A stretch of DNA of 64,000 nucleotides from the NCBI RefSeq assembly GCF_007856155.1, contig NZ_CP042266.1, positions 4,898,001-4,962,000 of the forward strand, given 5' to 3'. Made by a program: the position numbers and the translations under genes. The notes under the pieces were generated by a model. The model searched no databases. It saw only the letters and a list, made by a program, of their open reading frames with translations, and was not told where the DNA came from. Below are positions 35,759-44,202 of the stretch, in pieces (position 1 is the stretch's first letter; each line of letters begins with the position of its first letter). The DNA is from Streptomyces qinzhouensis. Its GTDB lineage: Bacteria > Actinomycetota > Actinomycetes > Streptomycetales > Streptomycetaceae.

Positions 35759-36436
35759 TCACTGCGGGGCGTCCAGCCGGTAGCCCACACCCCGGACCGT
35801 ACGGATCAGCGTCGGCGAGGACGGCACGTCCTCCACCTTCGCCCGCAGCCGCTGCACACAGGCGTCGACCAGCCGGGAGTCACCGAGGTAGTCGTGCTCC
35901 CACACCAGCCGCAGCAACTGCTGACGGGAGAGCGCCTGCCCCGGCCGCCTGCTCAGCTCCAGCAGCAGCCGGAGCTCCGTCGGGGTGAGCTGGAGGTCGT
36001 GGCCGTTCTTGGTGACCGTCATCGCGGAGCGGTCGATCACCAGCGACCCGAAGGTCGCCGAATCCGTCGACTCCCGCTCGCCGCGGCGCAGCACCGCCCG
36101 GATCCGGGCGTCCAGCACTCGGCCCTGGACCGGCTTCACCACATAGTCGTCGGCTCCTGACTCCAGTCCGACCACTACGTCGATGTCGTCGCTGCGCGCG
36201 GTCAGCAGGATGATGGGCAACTGGTCGGTGCGGCGGATACGGCGGCACACCTCGAAGCCGTCGATCCCGGGCAGCATCACATCCAGCACGATCAGATCGG
36301 GCCGCTGCTCTCGCAGCAGCTTCAGGCCGTCCTCGCCCGTCGCCGCAGTGGCCACACGGTGGCCCTGGCGCGTCAGGGAGAGTTCGAGGGCCGTGCGGAT
36401 GGCGTCGTCGTCCTCGATCAGCAACAGGAAGGGCAC
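35759..36436 (-). CDS. afsQ1: response regulator AfsQ1
   Basis: This 225-residue OmpR/PhoB-type regulator has a receiver domain (acidic pocket EDDD at 8-11, phosphorylation site Asp52 in IVLDVMLPG, LLTARS, conserved Lys in YVVKPVQ) and a winged-helix DNA-binding domain (LQLTPTELRLLLELSRRPG, then DSRLVDACVQRLRAKVED and TVRGVGYRL). The GTG at 36436 is chosen because it gives the natural start of the receiver domain and the length known for S. coelicolor AfsQ1; longer in-frame starts add an unlikely Gly/Ala-rich lead. Together with AfsQ2 it regulates sigQ, which lies divergent, through the box at 36570. Confidence 0.95.
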   Translation of the reverse strand: MPFLLLIEDDDAIRTALELSLTRQGHRVATAATGEDGLKLLREQRPDLIVLDVMLPGIDGFEVCRRIRRTDQLPIILLTARSDDIDVVVGLESGADDYVVKPVQGRVLDARIRAVLRRGERESTDSATFGSLVIDRSAMTVTKNGHDLQLTPTELRLLLELSRRPGQALSRQQLLRLVWEHDYLGDSRLVDACVQRLRAKVEDVPSSPTLIRTVRGVGYRLDAPQ

Positions 36437-36569
36437 GGGGGCCATTCTGGCCCATGCCGGTCCCGGAGTTCGACCGGCACCGTGCGCCCCCGCTCCCGGG
36501 CCCGCGCCCGTGCTCCCCCAAAGGCGCCCATACGCCACTGACCGCGCGGTCGGCGCCCCCGCGGGCCCT

Positions 36570-36585
36570 GTGACAGGCCTGTGAC
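36570..36585. promoter_or_regulatory. AfsQ1 binding box GTGAC-N6-GTGAC
   Basis: GTGAC at 36570-36574, six bases (AGGCCT), then GTGAC at 36581-36585 match the GTnAC-n6-GTnAC consensus reported for AfsQ1. The box lies between afsQ1 and sigQ, 134 bp from the afsQ1 start and 105 bp from the sigQ start, and can control both. Confidence 0.8.
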
Positions 36586-36690
36586 AGTCGACGGACACCC
36601 TGATGAAGTCGCCTGGGCAAGCTTGTGCCCATCGGACGGAAGCCCGATGAACGAACGGAACACTGACTCCACACCGACGGGGGGCGCGGG

Positions 36691-37425
36691 ATGACGGCAC
36701 TGCACGGAAGCACCGCCGGCGCAGTCAAGACGCGCCTGCACGACGTCGTGATCAGGAGCGGTGAGAAGCCCGGCGCCGTGAACGGACGGGGGTGCGTTCG
36801 CGGCGCCGGACGGCAGCACAAGCCGTCGTACATGACGGTGGTCGGTGACACCGGGCCCGCGGCCGTGACTCCCGCCCAGTCGGAGTCCCCGCCGGAGTCC
36901 CTGTCGGAGGCCGAGTTCACGGCGTACGTACAGGAGCGCCGCTCCTCGCTCTACGCCACCGCCTACCACCTCACCGGTGACCGCTTCGAGGCGGAGGACT
37001 TGCTCCAGAGCGCGCTGTTCTCCACCTACCGGGCCTGGGACCGGATCAGCGACAAGGCCGCGGTCGGGGGCTACCTCCGCCGCACCATGACCAATCTCCA
37101 CATCAGCGCCTGGCGCCGGCGCAAGCTCAGCGAGTACCCCACGGAGGAGCTGCCGGAGACGGCGAGCGACACCGACGCGATGCGGGGCACAGAGCTGCGG
37201 GCCGTGCTCTGGCAGGCGCTGGCCAGGCTCCCCGAACTCCAGCGCACGATGCTGGTCCTCCGCTACTACGAGGGCCGTACCGACCCGGAGATCGCGGACA
37301 TCCTGGGCATCAGTGTCGGCACGGTGAAGTCCAGCATCTGGCGGTCGCTGCGGCGGCTGCGCGACGACCAGGCGCTGAGCTTCGGCCGTGACGAGGAAGA
37401 GTCCTTCGGCGAGCTGGTGGCCTGA
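36691..37425 (+). CDS. sigQ: ECF sigma factor SigQ
   Basis: This 244-residue sigma factor of the SigE family is divergent from afsQ1, as sigQ is in S. coelicolor. Region 2 runs about residues 75-145 (EAEFTAYVQERRSSLYATAY, EAEDLLQSALFSTYRAW, YLRRTMTNLHISAWRRR). Region 4 runs about 170-230 (ALARLPELQRTMLVLRYY, DPEIADILGISVGTVKSSIWRSLRRL). The first 70 residues are not typical of the family; an ATG at 36832 would remove most of them but also leave the AfsQ1 box 245 bp away. Expression should depend on AfsQ1. No anti-sigma gene is adjacent. Confidence 0.88.
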   Translation: MTALHGSTAGAVKTRLHDVVIRSGEKPGAVNGRGCVRGAGRQHKPSYMTVVGDTGPAAVTPAQSESPPESLSEAEFTAYVQERRSSLYATAYHLTGDRFEAEDLLQSALFSTYRAWDRISDKAAVGGYLRRTMTNLHISAWRRRKLSEYPTEELPETASDTDAMRGTELRAVLWQALARLPELQRTMLVLRYYEGRTDPEIADILGISVGTVKSSIWRSLRRLRDDQALSFGRDEEESFGELVA

Positions 37426-37568
37426 AGGCACGGGGGAAACGAGGGGGGACCGCCGGGTCGGGGGACACGGCGGTTGCTGGGGGGCCACGGAGCCGGGGGG
37501 CTCGGTGGGACTACGGGGTACGGGGGTACCACGGGGGAAGAGCGGGGCGTCACGAAGAGCCCCTGAGC

Positions 37569-37609
37569 AACGGGATCGGACAGGCCGGGGGGTCTTGTCC
37601 GATCCCGTT
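37569..37609 (+). terminator. terminator of sigQ
   Basis: A perfect 14-bp stem, AACGGGATCGGACA (37569-37582) and TGTCCGATCCCGTT (37596-37609), with a 13-nt loop. It separates sigQ from the deoC promoter. Confidence 0.8.
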
Positions 37610-37674
37610 CGCCGTGTCCGGGGTCGCGTCCCGCTCCGTACGGACCCGCTCCGGGAACACCCCTGTACAGGTCG

Positions 37675-37686
37675 CTACGCGCGTAG
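37675..37686. promoter_or_regulatory. deoC: nucleoside operator CTACGCGCGTAG, deoC promoter
   Basis: An exact copy of the palindrome abuts the -10 box TATGCT (37688-37693), covering the -35/spacer region. The start codon is 14 bp away. This is the same arrangement as at add and deoD. Confidence 0.85.
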
Positions 37687-37687
37687 A

Positions 37688-37693
37688 TATGCT
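37688..37693 (+). promoter_or_regulatory. deoC: -10 box of leaderless deoC transcript
   Basis: TATGCT ends 6 bases before the GTG at 37700; a second GTG lies at 37697. No Shine-Dalgarno sequence is present. Confidence 0.6.
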
Positions 37694-37699
37694 CTTGTG

Positions 37700-38653
37700 G
37701 TGACCATGCCCCGTATCCATCCCGCCCTCGCCGACGTAACCGCGTCCGACCAGGCGCTCCGCAGGTTCCTGCACGGGCTGCCCGGAGTCGACCCCGTCGG
37801 GCTCGAAGCGCGCGCCGCCGCGCTCGGGACCCGGTCGATCAAGACGACGGCCAAGGCGTACGCCATCGACCTGGCCATCTCGATGATCGACCTGACGACT
37901 CTGGAAGGCGCGGACACCCCGGGCAAGGTCCGGGCGCTGGCCGCCAAGGCCGTCCACCCGGACCCGACGGACCGCGGCACCCCCACGACCGCCGCCGTCT
38001 GTGTCTATCCGGACATGGTGGCCACCGCCAAGGCCGGGCTGAACGGCGCCGACGTCAAGGTCGCCTCCGTCGCCACCGCCTTCCCCGCGGGCCGGGCCGC
38101 CCTCGAAGTGAAGCTCGCGGACACCCGGGACGCCGTCGCCGCCGGGGCGGACGAGATCGACATGGTCATCGACCGGGGCGCGTTCCTCTCCGGCCGTTAT
38201 CTGAAGGTGTTCGAGGAGATCGTCGCGGTCAAGGAGGCCTCGGGGCCCGCCCGGCTGAAGGTGATCTTCGAGACCGGTGAGCTGTCCACGTACGACAACA
38301 TCCGCCGCGCCTCCTGGCTCGGGATGCTCGCGGGCGCCGACTTCATCAAGACCTCGACCGGCAAGGTCGCGGTCAACGCCACCCCGGCGAACACCCTCCT
38401 CATGCTGGAGGCGGTCCGTGACTTCCGGGCGCAGACCGGCGTCCAGATCGGGGTGAAGCCCGCCGGCGGCATCCGGACCACCAAGGACGCGGTCAAGTTC
38501 CTGGTCCTGGTCAACGAGACCGCGGGACCGGACTGGCTGGACCCGCACTGGTTCCGCTTCGGTGCCTCCAGCCTGCTCAACGACCTGCTGATGCAGCGCC
38601 AGAAGCTGGCGACCGGCCGCTACTCCGGCCCCGACTACGTAACGGTGGACTGA
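37700..38653 (+). CDS. deoC: deoxyribose-phosphate aldolase
   Basis: This 317-residue TIM-barrel aldolase cleaves 2-deoxyribose 5-phosphate into glyceraldehyde 3-phosphate and acetaldehyde. AVCVYPDMVATAK near 95-107 and DEIDMVIDRGAFLSG near 150-164 are family motifs. GADFIKTSTGKVAVNAT near 210-226 holds the Schiff-base Lys, and VKPAGGIRTTKDA near 250-262 the phosphate-binding loop with the second Lys. The start GTG at 37700 fits the leaderless promoter. Two aldehyde dehydrogenase genes follow at 5 bp and by overlap, so the acetaldehyde can be removed at once. Confidence 0.95.
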   Translation: MTMPRIHPALADVTASDQALRRFLHGLPGVDPVGLEARAAALGTRSIKTTAKAYAIDLAISMIDLTTLEGADTPGKVRALAAKAVHPDPTDRGTPTTAAVCVYPDMVATAKAGLNGADVKVASVATAFPAGRAALEVKLADTRDAVAAGADEIDMVIDRGAFLSGRYLKVFEEIVAVKEASGPARLKVIFETGELSTYDNIRRASWLGMLAGADFIKTSTGKVAVNATPANTLLMLEAVRDFRAQTGVQIGVKPAGGIRTTKDAVKFLVLVNETAGPDWLDPHWFRFGASSLLNDLLMQRQKLATGRYSGPDYVTVD

Positions 38654-38658
38654 GCCCG

Positions 38659-40095
38659 ATGACGAACCCCTTCACCTACGCACCGGCTCCCGAGTCCCGG
38701 GCGATCGTCGACATCGCGTCCTCGTACGGACTGTTCATCGACGGCGAGTTCACCGAGGGCTCGGGCGAGGACCGCAACAAGACCCTCTCCCCGGCGACCG
38801 AGGAGGTGCTCGCCGAGTACGTCCAGGCCAATGAGGAGGACGTCGACCGTGCGGTGCGCGCCGCCCGCAAGGCGTTCGAGAAGTGGTCGGCGCTGCCCGG
38901 CGCCGAACGCGGCAAGTACCTCTTCCGGATCGCCCGGATCATCCAGGAACGCAGCCGTGAGCTGGCCGTCCTGGAGACCCTCGACAACGGCAAGCCGATC
39001 CGGGAGACCCGGGACGCCGATCTGCCGCTGGTCGCCGCGCACTTCTTCTACTACGCGGGCTGGGCGGACAAGCTCGGCCACGCGGGCTTCGGCCCCGAGC
39101 CGAAGCCGCTGGGCGTCGCCGGTCAGGTCATCCCGTGGAACTTCCCGCTGCTGATGCTGGCGTGGAAGATCGCCCCGGCGCTGGCGACCGGTAATACGGT
39201 CGTCCTCAAGCCGGCCGAGACCACCCCGCTCTCCGCGCTCTTCTTCGCCGACATCTGCCGTCAGGCGGGGCTGCCGAAGGGCGTCGTCAACATCGTCACC
39301 GGCGACGGCCGCACCGGTGCCGCGCTGGTGAACCATCCCGGTATCGCCAAGGTCGCCTTCACCGGCTCGACCGCCGTCGGCAAGGCGATCGCCCGCCAGC
39401 TCGCCGGCACGGAGAAGAAGCTCACGCTGGAACTGGGCGGCAAGGGCGCCAACATCGTCTTCGACGACGCCCCGATCGACCAGGCCGTCGAGGGCATCGT
39501 CACCGGCATCTTCTTCAACCAGGGCCAGGTCTGCTGCGCCGGATCCCGGCTCCTGGTCCAGGAGTCGATCCAGGAGGAGCTGCTGGACGCCCTGAAGCGG
39601 CGGCTCTCCACGCTGCGCCTCGGCGACCCACTGGACAAGAACACCGATATCGGTGCGATCAACTCCGCCGAGCAGCTGGCCCGGATCACCGCGCTCGCCC
39701 GGACCGGCGAGACGGAGGGCGCGGAGCGCTGGAGCGCGCCCTGCGAGCTGCCGTCGTCCGGCTACTGGTTCGCCCCGACCCTGTTCACCGGGGTCACCCA
39801 GGCGCACACCGTCGCCCGGGACGAGATCTTCGGCCCGGTGCTGTCGGTGCTGACGTTCCGTACCCCCGACGAGGCCGTCGCCAAGGCCAACAACAGCCAG
39901 TACGGCCTGTCGGCGGGCATCTGGACGGAGAAGGGCTCGCGGATCCTCGCGGTCGCGAACAAGCTCCGGGCCGGGGTCGTCTGGGCCAACACCTTCAACA
40001 AGTTCGACCCGACCTCGCCCTTCGGCGGCTACAAGGAGTCGGGCTTCGGCCGCGAGGGCGGTCGCCACGGCCTGGAGGCTTACCTCGATGTCTGA
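38659..40095 (+). CDS. aldehyde dehydrogenase
   Basis: This 478-residue NAD(P)-dependent aldehyde dehydrogenase has the cofactor-binding segments [19 protein letters not shown] and [11 protein letters not shown] near 158-185. [12 protein letters not shown] follows near 234, [15 protein letters not shown] with the catalytic Glu near 255-270, and GQVCCAGSR with the catalytic Cys near 290. The C-terminal GPVLSVLTF and [15 protein letters not shown] motifs are complete. It lies 5 bp after deoC and probably oxidises the acetaldehyde that DeoC releases to acetate or acts on similar aldehydes. It overlaps the next gene by 8 bp. Confidence 0.92.
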   Translation: MTNPFTYAPAPESRAIVDIASSYGLFIDGEFTEGSGEDRNKTLSPATEEVLAEYVQANEEDVDRAVRAARKAFEKWSALPGAERGKYLFRIARIIQERSRELAVLETLDNGKPIRETRDADLPLVAAHFFYYAGWADKLGHAGFGPEPKPLGVAGQVIPWNFPLLMLAWKIAPALATGNTVVLKPAETTPLSALFFADICRQAGLPKGVVNIVTGDGRTGAALVNHPGIAKVAFTGSTAVGKAIARQLAGTEKKLTLELGGKGANIVFDDAPIDQAVEGIVTGIFFNQGQVCCAGSRLLVQESIQEELLDALKRRLSTLRLGDPLDKNTDIGAINSAEQLARITALARTGETEGAERWSAPCELPSSGYWFAPTLFTGVTQAHTVARDEIFGPVLSVLTFRTPDEAVAKANNSQYGLSAGIWTEKGSRILAVANKLRAGVVWANTFNKFDPTSPFGGYKESGFGREGGRHGLEAYLDV

Positions 40096-40981
40096 GACCC
40101 GTTCCCGTTTGAGCGTTTTCAAGACCTACAAGCTGTACGTCGGGGGCAAGTTCCCCCGCTCCGAGAGCGGCCGGGTGTACGAGGTGACCGACGCAAAGGG
40201 CAACTGGCTGGCGCACGCGCCGCTCTCCTCCCGCAAGGACGCCCGGGACGCGGTCGTCGCCGCGCGCAAGGCGTTCGGCGGCTGGTCCGGCGCCACCGCG
40301 TACAACCGCGGCCAGATCCTCTACCGCGTCGCGGAGATGCTGGAGGGCCGCCGGGAGCAGTACGTCCGCGAGGTCGCGGAGGCGGAGGGCCTGTCGAAGT
40401 CGAAGGCGGCGGCCGTCGTCGACGCGGCGATCGACCGCTGGGTCTGGTACGCGGGCTGGACCGACAAGATCGCCCAGGTCGTGGGCGGGGCGAACCCGGT
40501 CGCGGGCCCCTTCTTCAACCTCTCCACGCCGGAGCCGACCGGTGTCGTCGCCGTCGTCGCCCCGCAGGATTCGTCGCTTCTGGGCCTGGTGTCCGTAATC
40601 GCGCCGGTGATCGCCACCGGCAATACGGCGGTCGTGGTGGCCAGCGAGAAGGCCCCGCTGCCCGCGCTCTCCCTGGGCGAGGTGCTCGCCACCTCCGATC
40701 TGCCGGGCGGAGTGGTGAACATCCTCTCGGGCCGTACGGCGGAGCTGTCGGCCCCGCTCGCCGCGCACCAGGACGTCAACGCGATCGACCTGACCGGCGC
40801 GGACGCGGCGCTGGCGAAGGAGCTGGAGATCGCGGCCGCGGACAATATGAAGCGGGTGTTCAAGCCCGGCCCGGCCGACTTCACGGCCGACCCGGGCACG
40901 GGCCGGCTCACGGCCTTCCTGGAGACCAAGACGGTCTGGCACCCGACGGGTTCGCTGGGCGCGTCGGGCTCCGCGTACTGA
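40088..40981 (+). CDS. truncated aldehyde dehydrogenase-family protein, no catalytic Cys
   Basis: This 297-residue protein matches the N-terminal two-thirds of an aldehyde dehydrogenase: YKLYVGGKFPRSESGRVYEV, the region GVVAVVAPQDSSLLGLVSVIAP that corresponds to the cofactor-binding PWNFP segment, and GGVVNILSGRTAEL. It stops before the ELGGK motif and the catalytic Cys, so it should not oxidise aldehydes. The frame is intact, the stop is followed by a terminator, and codon use is normal, so this is not a recent truncation. The 8-bp overlap with the full-length dehydrogenase suggests the two form a complex in which this chain is structural. That is inference. Confidence 0.8.
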   Translation: MSETRSRLSVFKTYKLYVGGKFPRSESGRVYEVTDAKGNWLAHAPLSSRKDARDAVVAARKAFGGWSGATAYNRGQILYRVAEMLEGRREQYVREVAEAEGLSKSKAAAVVDAAIDRWVWYAGWTDKIAQVVGGANPVAGPFFNLSTPEPTGVVAVVAPQDSSLLGLVSVIAPVIATGNTAVVVASEKAPLPALSLGEVLATSDLPGGVVNILSGRTAELSAPLAAHQDVNAIDLTGADAALAKELEIAAADNMKRVFKPGPADFTADPGTGRLTAFLETKTVWHPTGSLGASGSAY

Positions 40982-40994
40982 GGCTGCTACGAGA

Positions 40995-41034
40995 AGGGCC
41001 CCGGCGCCGTCGCGATCGACGCCGCCGGGGCCCT
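40995..41034. terminator. terminator of the deoC operon
   Basis: Arms AGGGCCCCGGCG (40995-41006) and CGCCGGGGCCCT (41023-41034) form a perfect 12-bp stem between the dehydrogenase operon and the convergent secreted-protein gene. Confidence 0.75.
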
Positions 41035-41047
41035 CTGCCCTCCTCGC

Positions 41048-41452
41048 TTACAGCGGCAGGCCCTTGACCAGCCCGCCGATCACCGGCAGGTCCTGGAGCC
41101 CGGCGCCGTTGGCCAGCGGCCCGGTCACCAGATCCGTACCGATCGGCTTGAAGTCGGCGATCTGGGTCGCGACGCCGTTCGCCAGTGGGTCCGTGCCCGT
41201 CTTCGCCAGCGGGTTCAGCTGGTGTTCCTTGAGGTACGCGATGCCCTGGACGGAGTTGGTGAGCGCGTCCGCCACCCCGGAGCCGGGTCCGGACAGGGCG
41301 CTGCCGAGGGCTTCGCCGCCGACCGGGAGGGTCACCGGGGCCGCCTGGGCGGCGCCGCCCGTGCCGAGGGCCGCGGCCACCGCGGCGACGGTCAGCCCGG
41401 CGCTCATGGCGAGACGCCGGGTCGTGGTGGAGTGGGGGGTTTTGAATGTCAT
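41048..41452 (-). CDS. small secreted protein
   Basis: This 134-residue protein has a Sec signal peptide with a twin-Arg-like RRLAMSAGLTVAAVAAALG and cleavage after AQA near residue 38. The mature part is rich in Gly, Leu, Ala and Pro (GGEALGSALSGPGSGVADAL, LVTGPLANGAGLQDLP) with few charged residues and no Cys. I do not recognise a domain. In style it resembles the product of the gene at 31.8 kb. The start is the ATG at 41452 with AGGAA upstream. It converges on the deoC operon. Confidence 0.65.
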   Translation of the reverse strand: MTFKTPHSTTTRRLAMSAGLTVAAVAAALGTGGAAQAAPVTLPVGGEALGSALSGPGSGVADALTNSVQGIAYLKEHQLNPLAKTGTDPLANGVATQIADFKPIGTDLVTGPLANGAGLQDLPVIGGLVKGLPL

Positions 41453-41577
41453 GGATTCCTGCCTGCGATCGCCTTGGGTGACGGTTCGGGTACACAGGGT
41501 ATTTGAAGGTGTGATTCCGGTTCTACCGCCCGCCCCGTGGGTCCCCTTCCCGGGGCAATGCCTCACACTGGTGTTCC

Positions 41578-42261
41578 GTGACTGCCATCCCCGCCCAAAC
41601 CTCGCCGGCCACCCGAGTCCTCCTGCTCGCGGGCCCTTCCGGTTCCGGTAAGTCGTCCCTGGCCGCGCGTACCGGACTGCCGGTGCTCCGCCTCGACGAC
41701 TTCTACAAGGACGGCGACGACCCCACCCTTCCGCTCGTCGAGGGCAGTGACGACATCGACTGGGACTCGCCCCGTTCGTGGGACGCGGACGCGGCGGTCG
41801 CGGCGATCGTGGAGCTGTGCCGGACGGGACGGACGTCCGTCCCGGTGTACTCCATCTCCATCAGCGCCCGGACCGGCCACGAGGCCTTCTCCGTCGACCG
41901 CACCCCCCTCTTCGTCGCCGAGGGCATCTTCGCGGCCGACATCGTGGTCCGCTGCCAGGAGCTGGGCGTTCTCGCCGACGCGATCTGTCTGCGGGGCCGC
42001 CCCACGACGACCTTCCGCCGCCGGCTGGCACGCGATCTCCGCGAGGGCCGCAAGTCGGTGCCGTTCCTGCTGCGGCGGGGCTGGCGCCTGATGCGCGCCG
42101 AGCGGGGCATCGTCAGCCGCCAGGCCGGGCTCGGCGCCCATCCGTGCGGCCGGGAGGAGGCCCTCGGCCGGGTCGCCGCGGCCGCCGCGGGCCGCCACCG
42201 CCCGGCCCGGCCGCCCGCGGGCGCCGTGCTCGCGCCGCGTACGGCAGAATCGGACGTATGA
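41578..42261 (+). CDS. uridine kinase-like P-loop protein
   Basis: This 227-residue protein has the P-loop GPSGSGKSSLA (about 19-29) followed by LDDFYKDGDD, the substrate-binding segment of uridine/cytidine kinases. A middle part with VPVYSISISARTGHEAF and LFVAEGIFAADIV completes the fold, and RGRPTTTFRRRLARDLREGRK is the lid region. The C-terminal 40 residues are disordered. By family it would phosphorylate uridine or cytidine with ATP or GTP, a salvage step that competes with the breakdown genes around it. The start is a GTG at 41578. It overlaps the next gene by 4 bp. Confidence 0.75.
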   Translation: MTAIPAQTSPATRVLLLAGPSGSGKSSLAARTGLPVLRLDDFYKDGDDPTLPLVEGSDDIDWDSPRSWDADAAVAAIVELCRTGRTSVPVYSISISARTGHEAFSVDRTPLFVAEGIFAADIVVRCQELGVLADAICLRGRPTTTFRRRLARDLREGRKSVPFLLRRGWRLMRAERGIVSRQAGLGAHPCGREEALGRVAAAAAGRHRPARPPAGAVLAPRTAESDV

Positions 42262-42887
42262 GCAAGTCCGAGACTCCGACGCCCGCCGAGCCCACCTACG
42301 CCGACCGGGTCTTCCGGTCGCCCGCGGGCATGGCCGGCGGGGTGCTGCTGCTGGCGCTGACGGCCTGGCTGGGCGCGGACGCCGTGATCCGGGGCTCCGG
42401 GCTGACGCCGCTCTTCGCCATCGCGGTCGTCCTCGTCATCGTCCCGGTGGTCGTCGCCTTCACACTGCGCCCCGCGGTCTTCGTGAACGACGACCGGATC
42501 CGGATCCGGAACCCGTTCCGGACGATCGCCGCGCCGTGGGGGCAGGTCGAGGGGGTCCGCTCCTCGTACTCCACGGAGATCGTCACCAACGACGGCACGA
42601 AGTACCCGATGTGGGCGGTCCCGGTCTCCCTGCGCCAGCGCAAGCGCGCGACCCGGCAGCTGGAGAAGCGCGACCGCGACGAGCGGGCGGGCCGCCCGGT
42701 GGACCGCAACACCCCGGCCCCCCAGGCCCAGGCCGACCGCACGGTCGCCGAACTCCGCGATTTCATCACCGCCCGCGGCGCCGCGCCGACCGCCCAGGGC
42801 GAGACCTCGGTGACCTGGGCCTATGAGCTGTTCCTCCCACTGGCGGCGGGCGCGGTGATGCTGCTGGTCCTGTTCCTGGTCCGGTAG
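42258..42887 (+). CDS. PH-domain membrane protein
   Basis: This 209-residue protein starts in an ATGA overlap with the kinase-like gene. Two membrane segments (about 25-42 and 49-68) are followed by a soluble part with PAVFVNDDRIRIRNPFRTIAAPW, the PH-like (bacterial PH_6) core, and a long charged helix. A last membrane segment (LAAGAVMLLVLFLV) ends the protein. Such proteins are common in actinomycetes and their function is unknown. The IS30 element is inserted 45 bp after the stop codon. Confidence 0.75.
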   Translation: MSKSETPTPAEPTYADRVFRSPAGMAGGVLLLALTAWLGADAVIRGSGLTPLFAIAVVLVIVPVVVAFTLRPAVFVNDDRIRIRNPFRTIAAPWGQVEGVRSSYSTEIVTNDGTKYPMWAVPVSLRQRKRATRQLEKRDRDERAGRPVDRNTPAPQAQADRTVAELRDFITARGAAPTAQGETSVTWAYELFLPLAAGAVMLLVLFLVR

Positions 42888-42932
42888 CTCTTTTCACCTG
42901 TACGGCGATGCCCCCGTCCGGTCCTCCTTGAG

Positions 42933-42953
42933 TTCTAGCGGTTGTCGCAACAC
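42933..42953 (+). repeat. left inverted repeat of the IS30 element
   Basis: The 15 inner bases CGGTTGTCGCAACAC match the right end at 12 positions; the flanking TTCTAG matches fully. Confidence 0.75.
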
Positions 42954-42971
42954 CCCAGTTCAGGGGATGCG

Positions 42972-44198
42972 ATGGACTTCGAGATCCGCAAGGACCGGAG
43001 CAAGAAGACCGGGCTGAGGCTGGCCCGTGAGCGGGAGGAATACTTCCGCCTCATGGGCCAGGGCGTCAGCAGTCGGGAAGCGTGCCGGATCGTCGGAATC
43101 GACCGGCGCACGGGCAAACGCTGGCGGAACGGGTTCACTCCGTCGAACAGTAAGAGGTGGAGGCCGCCGGTCACCAGGCTGGTGGCCTCCGCCCCCGGGC
43201 CCTCCAAGCATCTACGGCAAGCCGACCGGATACACATCGCTGACCGGTTGCGGGAGAAGGCGTCTATACGGACCATCGCGGCCGAGCTGAACCGCAGTCC
43301 GTCGACCGTCAGCCGCGAGATCAGCCGCAACCGGCACCCCGTCAACGGCCAGTACCGGCCCTACGCCGCCCAGGCCCGAGCCGACGAGCGCCGGCCCCGG
43401 CCCAAGCCTGGGAAGATCGGGCAGAACCCTGAGCTGCGGGACTACGTCCAAGACCGCCTGGGAAGACGTTGGAGCCCGGAGCAGATAGCCCGACACCTGC
43501 GCCGCGACTTCCCCGACCGGCCGGAGATGCACGTGGTCCACGAGACGATCTACCAGGCCCTCTACGTCCAAGGCCGCGGCGAACTCCGCCGCGAGCTGAC
43601 CCGCGCCCTGCGCACAGGCCGAGCAGTGCGCAAGCCCCGCCGCCAGGCCCAGCAACGCCAGCCACGCTATCCGGCTCCCATGGTGATGATCAGCGAGCGG
43701 CCCGCCGAAGCCGCAGACCGGGCCGTGCCCGGTCACTGGGAAGGCGACCTGATCATCGGGAAGGACAACGGGTCCGCCATCGGCACGCTGGTGGAACGCA
43801 GCACGCGCTACCTCATGCTGGTCCACCTGCCCCACGGCCGCGGCACCGAACTCGTCCGTGACGCACTGGTGGACACGGTGAAAACGCTTCCGGCACATCT
43901 GAAGCGGTCGCTCACCTGGGATCAGGGCAGCGAGATGGGCCGCCACCACGAGTTCACCATCGCGACCGACATCCCGGTCTACTTCTGCGATCCGGCCAGC
44001 CCCTGGCAGCGTGGCTCGAACGAGAACACCAACGGCCTGCTGCGGCAGTACTTCCCCAAAGGCACCGACCTGTCGGTCCACAACCGCGAACACCTCTACG
44101 CCGTCGCTGCCGAACTCAACGGCCGCCCACGCAAAACGCTCGACTGGGAAACCCCAGCCGAGCGCCTGCATAAACTGCTCGCCACCACACGTCAGTGA
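42972..44198 (+). CDS. IS30-family transposase
   Basis: This 408-residue transposase has N-terminal DNA-binding helices (SSREACRIVGIDRRTGKRW and the helix-turn-helix IRTIAAELNRSPSTVSREI near 107-125, the IS30 signature) and a DDE catalytic domain. The three acids are in GHWEGDLIIG, LTWDQGSEM and WQRGSNENTNGLLRQYFP with the final Glu. The ATG at 42972 follows CAGGGG; a frame from inside the terminal repeat at 42942 is also open. The protein has full length for the family and no stop or frameshift. Confidence 0.93.
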   Translation: MDFEIRKDRSKKTGLRLAREREEYFRLMGQGVSSREACRIVGIDRRTGKRWRNGFTPSNSKRWRPPVTRLVASAPGPSKHLRQADRIHIADRLREKASIRTIAAELNRSPSTVSREISRNRHPVNGQYRPYAAQARADERRPRPKPGKIGQNPELRDYVQDRLGRRWSPEQIARHLRRDFPDRPEMHVVHETIYQALYVQGRGELRRELTRALRTGRAVRKPRRQAQQRQPRYPAPMVMISERPAEAADRAVPGHWEGDLIIGKDNGSAIGTLVERSTRYLMLVHLPHGRGTELVRDALVDTVKTLPAHLKRSLTWDQGSEMGRHHEFTIATDIPVYFCDPASPWQRGSNENTNGLLRQYFPKGTDLSVHNREHLYAVAAELNGRPRKTLDWETPAERLHKLLATTRQ

Positions 44199-44202
44199 TC
44201 AC

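Noticed and set aside
34306..35988. A 560-codon frame antisense to afsQ2
   Set aside because: The afsQ2 frame carries HAMP, H-box and ATPase motifs; the antisense product is a low-complexity shadow.
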